NCBI GenBank assembly: GCA_964584305.1
Contig: CAZOZL010000003.1
Location: 248,001-312,000, forward strand
Direction: 5' to 3'
DNA length: 64,000 nucleotides
From: SB11 sp964584305
GTDB lineage: Bacteria > Bacteroidota > Bacteroidia > UBA8524
Notes under the pieces: generated by a model
What the model saw: only the letters and a program-made list of their open reading frames with translations
Told to the model about the DNA's origin: nothing
Databases searched by the model: none
Made by a program: the position numbers and the translations under genes
In this document: piece by piece, positions 8,241 through 16,148 of the stretch
Numbering within the stretch: the stretch's first letter is position 1
Layout: each line of letters opens with the position of its first letter

Positions 8241-8303
8241 TTTTCATGCCCTAAAAGTCTATAAGTTGTTGATTATTTGTGTGGTGTGCTAATAGTGAAG
8301 CAC

Positions 8304-8311
8304 TATATTTG
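8304..8311 (+). promoter_or_regulatory. Candidate -7 box of the transaldolase gene
   Basis: TATATTTG matches TAnnTTTG and ends 27 bases before the start at 8339. A TTTG at 8276-8279 is a possible -33 element, but its 24-base spacing is longer than usual. Confidence 0.5.
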
Positions 8312-8338
8312 CAGCTTTTAAAAACCAACTGATACCCT

Positions 8339-8995
8339 ATGAAATTCTTTATAGACACCGCTAACCTTGACCAAATACGTGAAGCCAGTGATTTTGGCGT
8401 TTTAGATGGTGTAACTACCAATCCATCGCTAATGGCTAAAGAAGGCATACAAGGCGAAGCCAATATTATGGCACATTACAAAGCCATTTGCGATATTGTT
8501 GAAGGTGATATTAGTGCCGAAGTAATTTCTACCAATTTTGAAAAAATGGTAGAAGAGGGTAAAAAATTAGCCGCTATTGATGATAAAATAGTAGTTAAAG
8601 TACCTATGATTAAAGACGGTATTAAGGCATTAAAATTCTTTTCTCAAAACAATATAAAAACCAATTGTACCTTAGTTTTTTCGGCAGGGCAAGCCCTATT
8701 AGCCGCTAAAGCTGGCGCAACTTATGTGTCTCCGTTTATTGGCAGGTTAGATGATATTAGTTATGATGGTGTTGATTTAATAGCCCAAATAGCCAGCATA
8801 TATGCTATACACGATTTACAAACACAAATATTAGCCGCCTCAATACGTAATCCTCTTCACATTGTGAAGTGTGCAGAAGTAGGTGCAAATGTTATCACAA
8901 GTCCATTAGCATCAATTATGGCATTACTAAACCACCCACTAACTGATATTGGGTTAAAGAAATTTTTAGAAGATCACGCTAAACTAAACGGATAA
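8339..8995 (+). CDS. tal: Transaldolase, short (MipB/TalC-like) class
   Basis: 218 residues, the length of the small transaldolase / fructose-6-phosphate aldolase family. It starts MKFFIDTANLDQIREA and has the substrate motif GVTTNPSLMAKEG and the Schiff-base lysine in VVKVPM. It transfers dihydroxyacetone units between sugar phosphates in the non-oxidative pentose phosphate pathway. Two positions separate the subgroups: aldolases have Gln (in FAQVMA) and Tyr (in APYVNR), while this protein has Glu (SAEVIS) and Phe (SPFIGR), which favours transaldolase. It is a single gene between the SRP RNA and a convergent IgGFc-like gene. Confidence 0.93.
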   Translation: MKFFIDTANLDQIREASDFGVLDGVTTNPSLMAKEGIQGEANIMAHYKAICDIVEGDISAEVISTNFEKMVEEGKKLAAIDDKIVVKVPMIKDGIKALKFFSQNNIKTNCTLVFSAGQALLAAKAGATYVSPFIGRLDDISYDGVDLIAQIASIYAIHDLQTQILAASIRNPLHIVKCAEVGANVITSPLASIMALLNHPLTDIGLKKFLEDHAKLNG

Positions 8996-9017
8996 TTTTT
9001 TTGAAACAATAATAAGG

Positions 9018-9048
9018 AACGCTTTACTTAATTAGTAGGGCGTTTTTT
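9018..9048 (+). terminator. Terminator after the transaldolase gene
   Basis: AACGC (9018) pairs with GCGTT (9040), with an inner ACT/AGT pairing, followed by TTTTTT. It lies in the 56-bp space between convergent genes and may serve the plus strand only. Confidence 0.5.
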
Positions 9049-9051
9049 GTT

Positions 9052-10362
9052 TTAATAAGCGTATGACTCATACCAGCCAAAACCATATGATGTAAAATTG
9101 TACTTACAATCACACTCAATTTTGCTATTGCCGCTTTTTACCTCAACATGGGCATAAGCGTACTCGCTTTTATAGGGTACTAACATATAATCACGTGCTA
9201 TGGTTTTTCCATTAACGGTAAGTTTATCAATATCGTTAGTTTTTACTACCACTGTAATATAGTAATCGGTAATATTTTCGGTAACCATAACGGGCAATTC
9301 CGTATGCCCTTCAAAACCTAATAGCGGGCGCACCATAACCATTGAGGGGTCGCCTCTTTTTTTATCACAGCGTGTGCCAATAGTATATTTGGCAACCATT
9401 ACGGGGCGGCTGGCTCTTACATAAAAAACCTCTTCCTTCAACTCAAGCTCTAAGTATTTTCCCGCTCTTTTTATAGTATATCTTTTACCATCAACATCAA
9501 CATAGGTTTCATCTTCTTTAGCCAAAATTCGCAGCACATATTTATCCCTATTTTCAAAAGGTATCACGGCAAACTCGAAACCCCAGCTTTTTGTTGGGAG
9601 TACTTGCTCGTATAAGTGGTCGCAACTTTGGCAATAGCGGGGGACATATGTACAGGTTGCTCCGCAAAAAACAGCTATTTTTTTTCCATTTTTTTCCTTT
9701 ACCACGCTACCTGTTAGGTCTTTTCTTGCTTGTACCATATATGCATCGCCCTTGTTTAGCTTAATGGTATAGGGTATGTGTGCTACTCTGCCTCCAAAAC
9801 TTTTTGATTTATTTTTAATTTCAACCTCTGTACTATCTTCAGTAGCTATTATTAAATATTGGCTGGGATATTTTCTATTAAGCACATGGTATTGCATTAC
9901 ATAATACTGGCTACCCAATGATTTTAGCGGTATCACCACAGTAGCATCGCTTGATGTCCCACTACTATTTTTTGCCACTACCATAACATCGTCAGTAGCT
10001 TCAATATATAGCCCTTTGTGGGTGCTTTTGCCACTTTTGGATTTAAAGGTATATTCTTCGGGAATTACTATCATAGTAACTGTACCGGGTATAACCATAT
10101 AGCTTTGCTCCCAAGTAGTTTCTTCTCTCGAGTTAATTTTAGCCGCTTCCAACCTAATTTTCACCGTTGTTTTAACATCAGAGGTAATGTGTAGTGATAG
10201 CTCAAACGGGTCTGGCCCTACTTCGCTTTGCAAAAACCCCACCCAAAAATTCTTACCTTTATAGTCTATGGGGCTATAAGCCTGTACTTTTTGCACACCT
10301 ATAAATAGGAGAACAAGGAGCAGTGCGAAATAAGATATTCTGTATTTATGCTTACTAAACAA
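9052..10362 (-). CDS. Secreted protein with IgGFc-binding N-terminal-like domain
   Basis: 436 residues with an N-terminal signal segment (hydrophobic 10-28, ending VQAY). The body carries the pattern typical of the IgGFc-binding N-terminal domain family: KGKNFWVGF near the start, then DLTGSVVKEKNGKKIAVFCG, a cysteine cluster (TCTYVPRYCQSCDHLYEQ) and a WGFEFAVIPF segment. In Bacteroidota such domains are surface or adhesin modules; the name comes from a human homologue and does not prove Fc binding. No C-terminal sorting domain is seen, so it may consist of this one domain only. A -7 box (TACTTTTG, minus strand, 10388-10395) lies 25 bases upstream. Confidence 0.82.
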   Translation of the reverse strand: MFSKHKYRISYFALLLVLLFIGVQKVQAYSPIDYKGKNFWVGFLQSEVGPDPFELSLHITSDVKTTVKIRLEAAKINSREETTWEQSYMVIPGTVTMIVIPEEYTFKSKSGKSTHKGLYIEATDDVMVVAKNSSGTSSDATVVIPLKSLGSQYYVMQYHVLNRKYPSQYLIIATEDSTEVEIKNKSKSFGGRVAHIPYTIKLNKGDAYMVQARKDLTGSVVKEKNGKKIAVFCGATCTYVPRYCQSCDHLYEQVLPTKSWGFEFAVIPFENRDKYVLRILAKEDETYVDVDGKRYTIKRAGKYLELELKEEVFYVRASRPVMVAKYTIGTRCDKKRGDPSMVMVRPLLGFEGHTELPVMVTENITDYYITVVVKTNDIDKLTVNGKTIARDYMLVPYKSEYAYAHVEVKSGNSKIECDCKYNFTSYGFGWYESYAY

Positions 10363-10387
10363 TGTGGGTAAAATGTTAATACAGATA

Positions 10388-10395
10388 CAAAAGTA
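10388..10395 (-). promoter_or_regulatory. Candidate -7 box of the IgGFc-like gene
   Basis: TACTTTTG on the minus strand matches TAnnTTTG, 25 bases before the start codon at 10362. No clear -33 element. Confidence 0.4.
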
Positions 10396-10518
10396 GATTA
10401 CTATATAGCCGTAATAGGGCTTACATTAGTAACATATGTGGAAAACACCGTATAAACAGATGTGAATAACTGAAAAGCTGAAAAATTATTGCATTGAAAG
10501 AGAATATATTATAAATAT

Positions 10519-11007
10519 CTATAAATCAGATAATTGTATATTAGTGAGTGGGCTGTTTGGTTTCACTTTATATGCTTTTAAGCCTATTTTGACTGCCGCC
10601 TCAATATCACGCTCCGAGTCACCTATTAGGAAAGATTTTGCCACATCTATTTTGTATTTCGCTACTGCTTTTTCAAGCATCAAGCTATTTGGCTTTCGGC
10701 ACAAACACTGTGTATGCAAGGGATGATGGGGGCAAAAATAAATTTCTTTAAAAAAAATACTTTCTGCTTCAAATATTGTTTTTAATTTACAATGTATATC
10801 AAAAAGGTCATTTTTTGTATAAAGTCCTTTAGCAATGCCTCCTTGGTTGGTTATTACAAAAAATACGTAACCTTTTTGTTTCAATTTTTTTATAAAAGGG
10901 AGTACCCAACTATTTACCTCAAATTCTTTTGCGTGGGTTACGTATCGCCCCAACTCTTTATTTAGTACTCCATCCCTATCAAAAAAAACAGCCTTCATGG
11001 GCAGCAA
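10519..11007 (-). CDS. gmhB: HAD phosphatase, D-glycero-D-manno-heptose 1,7-bisphosphate phosphatase (GmhB) type
   Basis: 162 residues. HAD motif I is FFDRDGVLN (nucleophile and acid Asp), motif II is ITNQGGIAKG, and motif IV is IGDSERDIEAA. The zinc-binding loop CPHHPLHTQCLCRKP (pattern CxH...CxC) is the mark of the GmhB / histidinol-phosphatase subfamily. The expected reaction removes the C7 phosphate of heptose bisphosphate during ADP-heptose synthesis for lipopolysaccharide core. Histidinol-phosphatase activity cannot be excluded, but no his gene is nearby. The start could be Met1 or Met4 (11007 or 10998), the latter directly before the conserved AVFFDRDG. Confidence 0.85.
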   Translation of the reverse strand: MLPMKAVFFDRDGVLNKELGRYVTHAKEFEVNSWVLPFIKKLKQKGYVFFVITNQGGIAKGLYTKNDLFDIHCKLKTIFEAESIFFKEIYFCPHHPLHTQCLCRKPNSLMLEKAVAKYKIDVAKSFLIGDSERDIEAAVKIGLKAYKVKPNSPLTNIQLSDL

Positions 11008-11105
11008 AATATAATAATCTATCGGGCTTTGAAACTAAGGCAGCATTATTTTCACATTTTGTATCATACTAATATCAAAACCTGTCGTTATATACTTGAA
11101 ACTTT

Positions 11106-11131
11106 ATTGGCGAATAGCTATTTTCGCCAAT
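11106..11131. repeat. Perfect inverted repeat just upstream of the DPM1-like gene
   Basis: ATTGGCGAA (11106-11114) and TTCGCCAAT (11123-11131) are exact complements around 8 bases. The hairpin ends 16 bases before the TTG start at 11148, so it could be an operator, a leader hairpin or a terminator without a T-run. Confidence 0.5.
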
Positions 11132-11147
11132 AATCAGAAAAACGCTA

Positions 11148-11873
11148 TTGACTAACAAATTAGTAATAATACCTACCTACAACGAGAAGGAGAACATTGA
11201 AAAGATGATTAGAAGAGTAATGGCTTTACCTTCTGCTTTTGATTTGCTGGTTGTTGATGATTCTTCGCCTGATGGTACTGGAGATATTATTCAGAAACTA
11301 ATTCCTGAATACGAAAATCGCTTACATCTTTTGGTTAGAACTGTAAAGAACGGTTTAGGCAGGGCTTATATTGATGGTTTTAATTGGGGCTTAGAAAAAG
11401 AAAATTACCAATATTTTTTTGAGTTGGATGCTGATTTTTCTCACAATCCTGATGATTTAATTCGATTGTACGAAGCCTGCGAAGCGGGTAACGATTTAGC
11501 CGTAGGCTCACGCTATGTTACAGGTGTAAATGTTGTAAACTGGCCTATGGGAAGGGTGCTAATGAGCTATTTTGCAAGCAAGTACGTGCGTTTTGTAACA
11601 GGTATGAGTATTAGCGATACTACTGCGGGCTTTGTATGCTATCGCCGTAAATTGCTTGAGGGTATAGGCTTAGAGGAAGTAAAGTTTAAGGGCTACGCCT
11701 TTCAAATAGAAATGAAGTTTAGAGCATGGAAACGAGGGTATAAAATTATTGAAGTCCCTATTATTTTTACTGACCGCACAGAGGGACACTCTAAGATGAG
11801 CAAGGGAATATTTTGGGAAGCCATTATAGGGGTTATCCAAATGAAAGTGGCGAGTTGGTTTGGAAAATATTAA
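11148..11873 (+). CDS. Polyprenol-monophosphomannose synthase-like glycosyltransferase (GT2)
   Basis: 241 residues. It starts NKLVIIPTYNEKENI and has the GT-A motifs VVDDSSPDGTG, the DxD-like ELDADFSHNPDD and GSRYVTG. The C-terminal part DTTAGFVCYRR...KGYAFQIEMKFRA and FTDRTEGHSKMS is typical of DPM1-type synthases, which load mannose or glucose from a nucleotide sugar onto a lipid phosphate at the inner membrane face. There are no C-terminal membrane helices, so it is the short soluble DPM1 form. The only suitable start is a TTG at 11148: an in-frame TAG lies at 11115-11117 and no upstream ATG exists. Confidence 0.9.
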   Translation: MTNKLVIIPTYNEKENIEKMIRRVMALPSAFDLLVVDDSSPDGTGDIIQKLIPEYENRLHLLVRTVKNGLGRAYIDGFNWGLEKENYQYFFELDADFSHNPDDLIRLYEACEAGNDLAVGSRYVTGVNVVNWPMGRVLMSYFASKYVRFVTGMSISDTTAGFVCYRRKLLEGIGLEEVKFKGYAFQIEMKFRAWKRGYKIIEVPIIFTDRTEGHSKMSKGIFWEAIIGVIQMKVASWFGKY

Positions 11874-11924
11874 TTTTTCGTTCTTCTTCCTATCAGTATG
11901 TATAGAGTGCTGTGTTTTCATAAG

Positions 11925-11961
11925 CAGCAGGTTGAAACCTGCCACAATTCATAACCTTAAC
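11925..11961 (-). repeat. Interspersed repeat copy with palindrome GCAGGTTGAAACCTGC
   Basis: Read on the minus strand, GTTAAGGTTATGAATTG, one base, then GGCAGGTTTCAACCTG also occurs at 35921-35956 on the plus strand with one mismatch in about 34 bases. It contains the palindrome CAGG-TTTCAA-CCTG. A second palindrome, AGGC-ATTTAT-GCCT, follows near 11983-11996. This fills most of the 258-bp gene-free stretch 11874-12131. Confidence 0.65.
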
Positions 11962-12061
11962 AAAATACTTTATGAATAGCAATAGGCATTTATGCCTGTG
12001 TTTAGTGACGTTTAGCAAGGAAGAGTATCCACATAAGCCAAGCTAAAAAATGAGCCGCAGC

Positions 12062-12075
12062 CCTTGCAACGGTCT
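12062..12075 (-). repeat. AGACCGTTGCAAGG repeat core
   Basis: The minus strand reads AGACCGTTGCAAGG, followed by GCTGCGGCTC. It matches the family seen at 6070 and 7305 and more loosely at 8022-8053. Confidence 0.45.
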
Positions 12076-12131
12076 TTTTCGTTTAAATATGAATAAAAGA
12101 CACTTCTTTTGCTTTTTTCAAGACTTCACGT

Positions 12132-12548
12132 TCAAATTGTAGCAATTACCTTTAATTCAATACCAATAGGCGTAGGTAGGCAATTAATCTCTAATGTGGT
12201 GCGACAAGGCTGGTTGTCCTTAAAATACTCTGCATATAGTTTATTATAGATAGGGAAATCATCCTTCATATTAGTAAGAAACACAGTTACATCAACAATT
12301 TTATCCCAGCTACTGCCTGCATCTTCCAGTACATACTGTACATTTTTAAACACGCTATGGCATTGTTTAGCAATATCATAACTCATAATATTTCCGTTAG
12401 CATCCAACTCAACCCCCGGTATTTTTTTAGTACCTCGCTCACGCGGTCCAACCCCCGAAAGAAATAATAAGTTGCCCACTTTACGGGCATGGGGATATGC
12501 GCCCACAGGCTCAGGTGCTTTGCTCGAGTTTATTTTTTCGTTACTCAT
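12132..12548 (-). CDS. RidA family protein (2-aminomuconate deaminase-like)
   Basis: 138 residues of the YjgF/YER057c/UK114 fold: APEPVGAYPHARKVGNLLFLSG at the start, a central VFKNVQYVLEDAG segment, VTVFLTNM, and the C-terminal RTTLEINCLPTPIGIELKVIA. RidA proteins form trimers and hydrolyse reactive enamines/imines from PLP enzymes. The substrate arginine position is occupied (CRTTLE). The spacing, with GVGPRERGTKKIPG early, resembles members annotated as 2-aminomuconate deaminase, but no aromatic degradation genes adjoin it, so general imine deaminase is the safe call. A -7 box TATTTTTG (minus strand) lies 9 bases before the start. Confidence 0.85.
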   Translation of the reverse strand: MSNEKINSSKAPEPVGAYPHARKVGNLLFLSGVGPRERGTKKIPGVELDANGNIMSYDIAKQCHSVFKNVQYVLEDAGSSWDKIVDVTVFLTNMKDDFPIYNKLYAEYFKDNQPCRTTLEINCLPTPIGIELKVIATI

Positions 12549-12557
12549 AATTCAGTA

Positions 12558-12565
12558 CAAAAATA
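12558..12565 (-). promoter_or_regulatory. Candidate -7 box of the RidA gene
   Basis: TATTTTTG on the minus strand, only 9 bases before the ATG at 12548, implies a leader of a few bases at most. It overlaps in space with the divergent promoter at 12581-12612. Confidence 0.45.
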
Positions 12566-12580
12566 AGGTTTGTAAACTTC

Positions 12581-12612
12581 TTTGCACCTTTAATCTCTCT
12601 GCCCTAATTTTG
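12581..12612 (+). promoter_or_regulatory. Promoter of the lipoprotein gene at 12631
   Basis: TTTG (12581-12584), a 20-base spacer and TAATTTTG (12605-12612) give a complete Bacteroidota-type promoter. The start codon is 18 bases downstream. Confidence 0.7.
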
Positions 12613-12630
12613 GAGCAAAGTTAAAAAACA

Positions 12631-13101
12631 ATGAGAAAAGGATTTTTGCTATTACTTTCACTAATTATAGTACTTGCAGCGTGCAAACCAAAAGACGAAA
12701 AAACAAGAGCCGTAAAAGCAGAAATAGGCGGTTTTGGAAGGGATTGGGCGGCAACCACCGAAATTTTGAACAACTGGGGACTTAATATGCAACAAAAACT
12801 AAGTGTAGATAGCCTTTTGAGTGATGACTGCAAAACATTGAAGACAGATTATAAAACAGCCCTTAAAAACTGGAATGTGGCGAGTACTGCCTTTGAAGAT
12901 TGGAAAAGAATGTTTGATGAAGGCGAATTGAAAACCGAAGATGCTACCCAAACTTTAAAAGAATATAAGGCGATGCTAAAAAAATATAATGCTTCTGTTA
13001 TAAAGTGGAAAACTATTTTAGATAACTGTGTGCAAGAGTTAAATGGGAAAGATATACTTGTTAATGATAGTATTAATCAAAATAGACTAAGGCTAAATTA
13101 G
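12631..13101 (+). CDS. Small lipoprotein of unknown function
   Basis: 156 residues. The start MRKGFLLLLSLIIVLAAC is a type II signal peptide with lipobox LAAC (Cys18), so the mature protein is probably lipid-anchored. The rest is charged and helix-rich, with repeated Lys/Glu/Leu spacing suggesting short coiled coils (residues about 60-135), and no domain I recognise. It is alone: a complete promoter lies just upstream, and the next gene is convergent after 23 bp. The homologue name sometimes used for such helical lipoproteins is not informative. Confidence 0.8.
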   Translation: MRKGFLLLLSLIIVLAACKPKDEKTRAVKAEIGGFGRDWAATTEILNNWGLNMQQKLSVDSLLSDDCKTLKTDYKTALKNWNVASTAFEDWKRMFDEGELKTEDATQTLKEYKAMLKKYNASVIKWKTILDNCVQELNGKDILVNDSINQNRLRLN

Positions 13102-13124
13102 CCTCAGTCTATTTTTAGTATAAA

Positions 13125-14774
13125 TTAGTTTTTAATGAATTTTGAGTGTCCCATTACAACGCCATTCTTATCTTTTACTAAAAGTATGTAAGTGCCGTTT
13201 GATAAATATCCAATAGGTAGAGTATAGTTTTTTGTAATAATATCAGGCATTACCGTTTTAATTTTGTTTCCTAAAATATCTATTATTTCGATACTATGTA
13301 TTATGTTATTTTCAATATCGAGATATAGAGTCAGTGCTTGGTTAGCAGGGTTAGGGTAAATATTTAATTGTTCAGTTTTTAGTTCTTTGATGCCCACAAG
13401 ATTTGCTGTGAGTTTATAAAGTTCATACCCATCACCACCATAATTTGCCGTAAAGTATAGCTCACCTTTATACTCTAAATAACCACTCCAAGGCACATTG
13501 CTAATTTTAATTTTCATGGGCGATGGGTTCAATACTCCATTAGGAATAATTTTAAAAGTACCTGTTTCAGTTCCATCACTCACCCATAGTTCATGCCCAT
13601 TAGTGTCGGCCTCTGCCACAAAAACCAACCAATTATTGTATGATGTTAGCCTTTCAGGATTTGTGCTGCCATTTTGTTTAATGTTTTTTACCATTACTGT
13701 ACCCTGTGCAGTACCGTCAGTTTTCCATATCTCCCTTCCATTAATGCCATCATCAGCAGTAAAATAAAGCATATTATTGTTTACTACTAAATAAGCTACA
13801 TTAGATGATGATGTTGAAATATCCTTAACAATTTTAGTACCTGCTTCAGTGCCATCACTTGCCCAAAGCTCTTTTTTAGTTAATCCGTCATCAGCACCAA
13901 AATATAGCTTACCATTATATATTACCAACTCATTAATTTGTGAATTGCCTGCGCCTGAATTAATATTCTTCAACATTTGTGTACCTGCTTCTGTTCCATC
14001 AGAAAACCAAAGTTCAGTACCGCTATTAGTAGTGGTAGCAGTAAAGTATAGCTTACCATTATACGTAATAAAATTTTTGGGTCTTGATGAGGGCTTACCT
14101 TGGTTAATATCTTTTATAAGTTTTGTACCCGCTTTTGTACCATCAGTTTCCCATAACTCAACCCCATTAGTAGCATCCTCGGCACTAAAAATTAGTTTCC
14201 CCTTATAAACAGTTAATAATGTTGGGTTTACTATTTCTTTCACATTTCCTGTATTGGTAACTCGTTTAGTTCCTGCATCAGTTCCATCAGTCTCCCAAAT
14301 ACATTTGCCTAAGGTGGCTATACTTGCCACAAAATATAGTTTGTTGTTAAACAACATAAAGTTTTTTGGAAAACTGTTATTAGTACCCACATAAATATCC
14401 TTTACCAAAGTAGTTCCTGCCGCAGTGCCGTCAGACGACCATAATTCATAACCCTCACTATCATTTACAAAAGCCGAGAAATACATTTTTCCGTTATAGA
14501 TGATAGGTTTAGATATGTTTGAACCTTTCCCACCTGTACGGATATCTTTTACTAAAAATGTTGAATTTGCAGTACCTGATGTTACCCAAAGTTCTGCACC
14601 AATAAAGCCATCATGAGCATTCATGTATAGTTTATTGTTATACTCTAAAAGCCAACTTGGTCTTGCTCCTAAGTTGCTTGATTTATTTATGTTAGCAACT
14701 TGCTGTATGGTTTGTGCAAACAAACTTTCTGTTGTTGCAATGAGGAAAAGTGAAAAGTAAATTATTTTTTTCAT
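13125..14774 (-). CDS. ELWxxDGT-repeat surface protein with type IX secretion C-terminal domain
   Basis: The best start is the Met at 14774, which gives MKKIIYFSLFLIATTESLFAQ, a clean signal peptide. The open frame continues 24 codons further upstream (to 14846) but adds no plausible leader. The mature part contains about eight repeats of roughly 48 residues with the pattern ELW(V/S/A)(T/S)DGT(x)AGT, each followed by a KDI..G segment and NGKLYF. These repeats form a beta-propeller-like array. The last 80 residues (LNIYPNPANQALTLYLDIE to the end at ILLVKDKNGVVMGHSKFIKN) are a T9SS type A sorting domain. The protein is therefore exported across the outer membrane; its ligand is unknown. Confidence 0.9.
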   Translation of the reverse strand: MKKIIYFSLFLIATTESLFAQTIQQVANINKSSNLGARPSWLLEYNNKLYMNAHDGFIGAELWVTSGTANSTFLVKDIRTGGKGSNISKPIIYNGKMYFSAFVNDSEGYELWSSDGTAAGTTLVKDIYVGTNNSFPKNFMLFNNKLYFVASIATLGKCIWETDGTDAGTKRVTNTGNVKEIVNPTLLTVYKGKLIFSAEDATNGVELWETDGTKAGTKLIKDINQGKPSSRPKNFITYNGKLYFTATTTNSGTELWFSDGTEAGTQMLKNINSGAGNSQINELVIYNGKLYFGADDGLTKKELWASDGTEAGTKIVKDISTSSSNVAYLVVNNNMLYFTADDGINGREIWKTDGTAQGTVMVKNIKQNGSTNPERLTSYNNWLVFVAEADTNGHELWVSDGTETGTFKIIPNGVLNPSPMKIKISNVPWSGYLEYKGELYFTANYGGDGYELYKLTANLVGIKELKTEQLNIYPNPANQALTLYLDIENNIIHSIEIIDILGNKIKTVMPDIITKNYTLPIGYLSNGTYILLVKDKNGVVMGHSKFIKN

Positions 14775-14870
14775 ACCTATTTTGCTACAAATAGAACTCC
14801 AATAATGCCAAAGTAATAAGTAAAATGAGCAGTTTGGCATTTTCATTTATCAATTAAGCATTTTGAACCC

Positions 14871-14878
14871 TATTTTTG
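14871..14878 (+). promoter_or_regulatory. -7 box four bases before the glycosyltransferase start
   Basis: TATTTTTG ends at 14878 and the ATG is at 14883, so the transcript would begin at or next to the start codon. No TTG lies 19-21 bases upstream. Confidence 0.45.
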
Positions 14879-14882
14879 CCAT

Positions 14883-16148
14883 ATGACTAAAGCGGTACTA
14901 TTTGGACCTGGTCCTCAATTTAAAGGAGGCATAAGCAACTACAATACTTCACTGGCTAAGGCGTTGGATAAACAGGGCGTTGAAGTACATATAGTATCGT
15001 GGACACAGCAATACCCCGCTATTATTCCTCGTGATTTTATTGACCGTAGTAGTAAGAGTGATCATTTAGAGGGAACTAATATTAAGGTTACTTATATTAC
15101 CAATTACAACAATCCTTTTTCGTGGGCAAAAACAGTTAGGCTGATAAAAAAACTTAGCCCTGATATGGTGATTTTTCAGTGGGCTATTGCCTTGCAAGGT
15201 TTGCCTATGGGGTGGATGGCTCGCAAATTACTAAAAACGAATATAGAGGTGATTTTTGATTGCCACCTTGTAGTACAAAAAGAAAGTAGCAGTATAGATG
15301 TATTTTTTAGTAGATATGGTTTAAAAAAAGTCGACACATATATTACCCACGCATACAAAACAGTAGAGGAACTAAAAACGACCTTACCCGAACTAAAAAT
15401 AACCGTAAACGAAAATGGTAATAGAGCCAAAGAGGGTACAAGTACCGTTATAAAATTATACCACCCCATTTACGATTTGTATCAGCCCGACTCTAATTTT
15501 GATATTGAGGCGGTGAAAAAGGAACTAAACTTGAAAAAGTATGTTTTTCTTTACTTCGGTTTTATCCGTAAATACAAAGGATTGCACAATGCTATTAAAG
15601 CGTTTGAAAAAGTGGCTAAAAAACGTGATGATGTGAGTATGCTAATTGTAGGCGAATCGTTTTGGAACACACTTAACAGTAAAAAATTAGGTACACGCAT
15701 TAAGCAAGGCTTATTTAGGTTTGCAAAATCATTGTTTCTTAAAAATAGTGATAATGAGCAAGAATATCGTCCCATAGACTTAGTAAAAAAACTAAACCTA
15801 CAAGATTGTACTACCGTTGTTAATCGTTTTGTGCCTAATGAGGAAGTGAGTATATACTGGCAGGTGAGCGATGTAGTATTGTTGTATTACCTTACCGCCA
15901 CCCCATCAGGCGTTGAAAGTTTATCATACAACTTTAATGTACCCGTATTAGCCACCAAAGTAGGGCATTTTCCTGAAACAATAAAAGATGGTTTTAATGG
16001 CTACCTTGCCGAAGCCGAAGATATAGAGAGCATGGCAGCACAAATGGAGCGTTTTATAAAACAGCCCATCCCACGAGAAAATATTGCCAAAACCGCATCA
16101 GTGCTAAGTTGGGAAAACTACGCCAAAACTATTTTAAACAGAGATTAG
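14883..16148 (+). CDS. Glycosyltransferase, GT-B fold (GT4-like)
   Basis: 421 residues. The N-terminal Rossmann half opens AVLFGPGPQFKGGISNYNTS, the acceptor-side glycine loop of GT4 enzymes. The C-terminal half has FLYFGFIRKYKGLHNAIKAF, VNRFVPNEEVSIYWQVSD, and the donor-site segment ATPSGVESLSYNFNVPVLAT followed by VGHFPETI. It probably adds a sugar from a nucleotide donor to a surface glycan or lipid in the cytoplasm; the substrate cannot be told. No other glycan genes flank it. Its stop codon (16146-16148) directly abuts the stop of the convergent next gene. Confidence 0.88.
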   Translation: MTKAVLFGPGPQFKGGISNYNTSLAKALDKQGVEVHIVSWTQQYPAIIPRDFIDRSSKSDHLEGTNIKVTYITNYNNPFSWAKTVRLIKKLSPDMVIFQWAIALQGLPMGWMARKLLKTNIEVIFDCHLVVQKESSSIDVFFSRYGLKKVDTYITHAYKTVEELKTTLPELKITVNENGNRAKEGTSTVIKLYHPIYDLYQPDSNFDIEAVKKELNLKKYVFLYFGFIRKYKGLHNAIKAFEKVAKKRDDVSMLIVGESFWNTLNSKKLGTRIKQGLFRFAKSLFLKNSDNEQEYRPIDLVKKLNLQDCTTVVNRFVPNEEVSIYWQVSDVVLLYYLTATPSGVESLSYNFNVPVLATKVGHFPETIKDGFNGYLAEAEDIESMAAQMERFIKQPIPRENIAKTASVLSWENYAKTILNRD

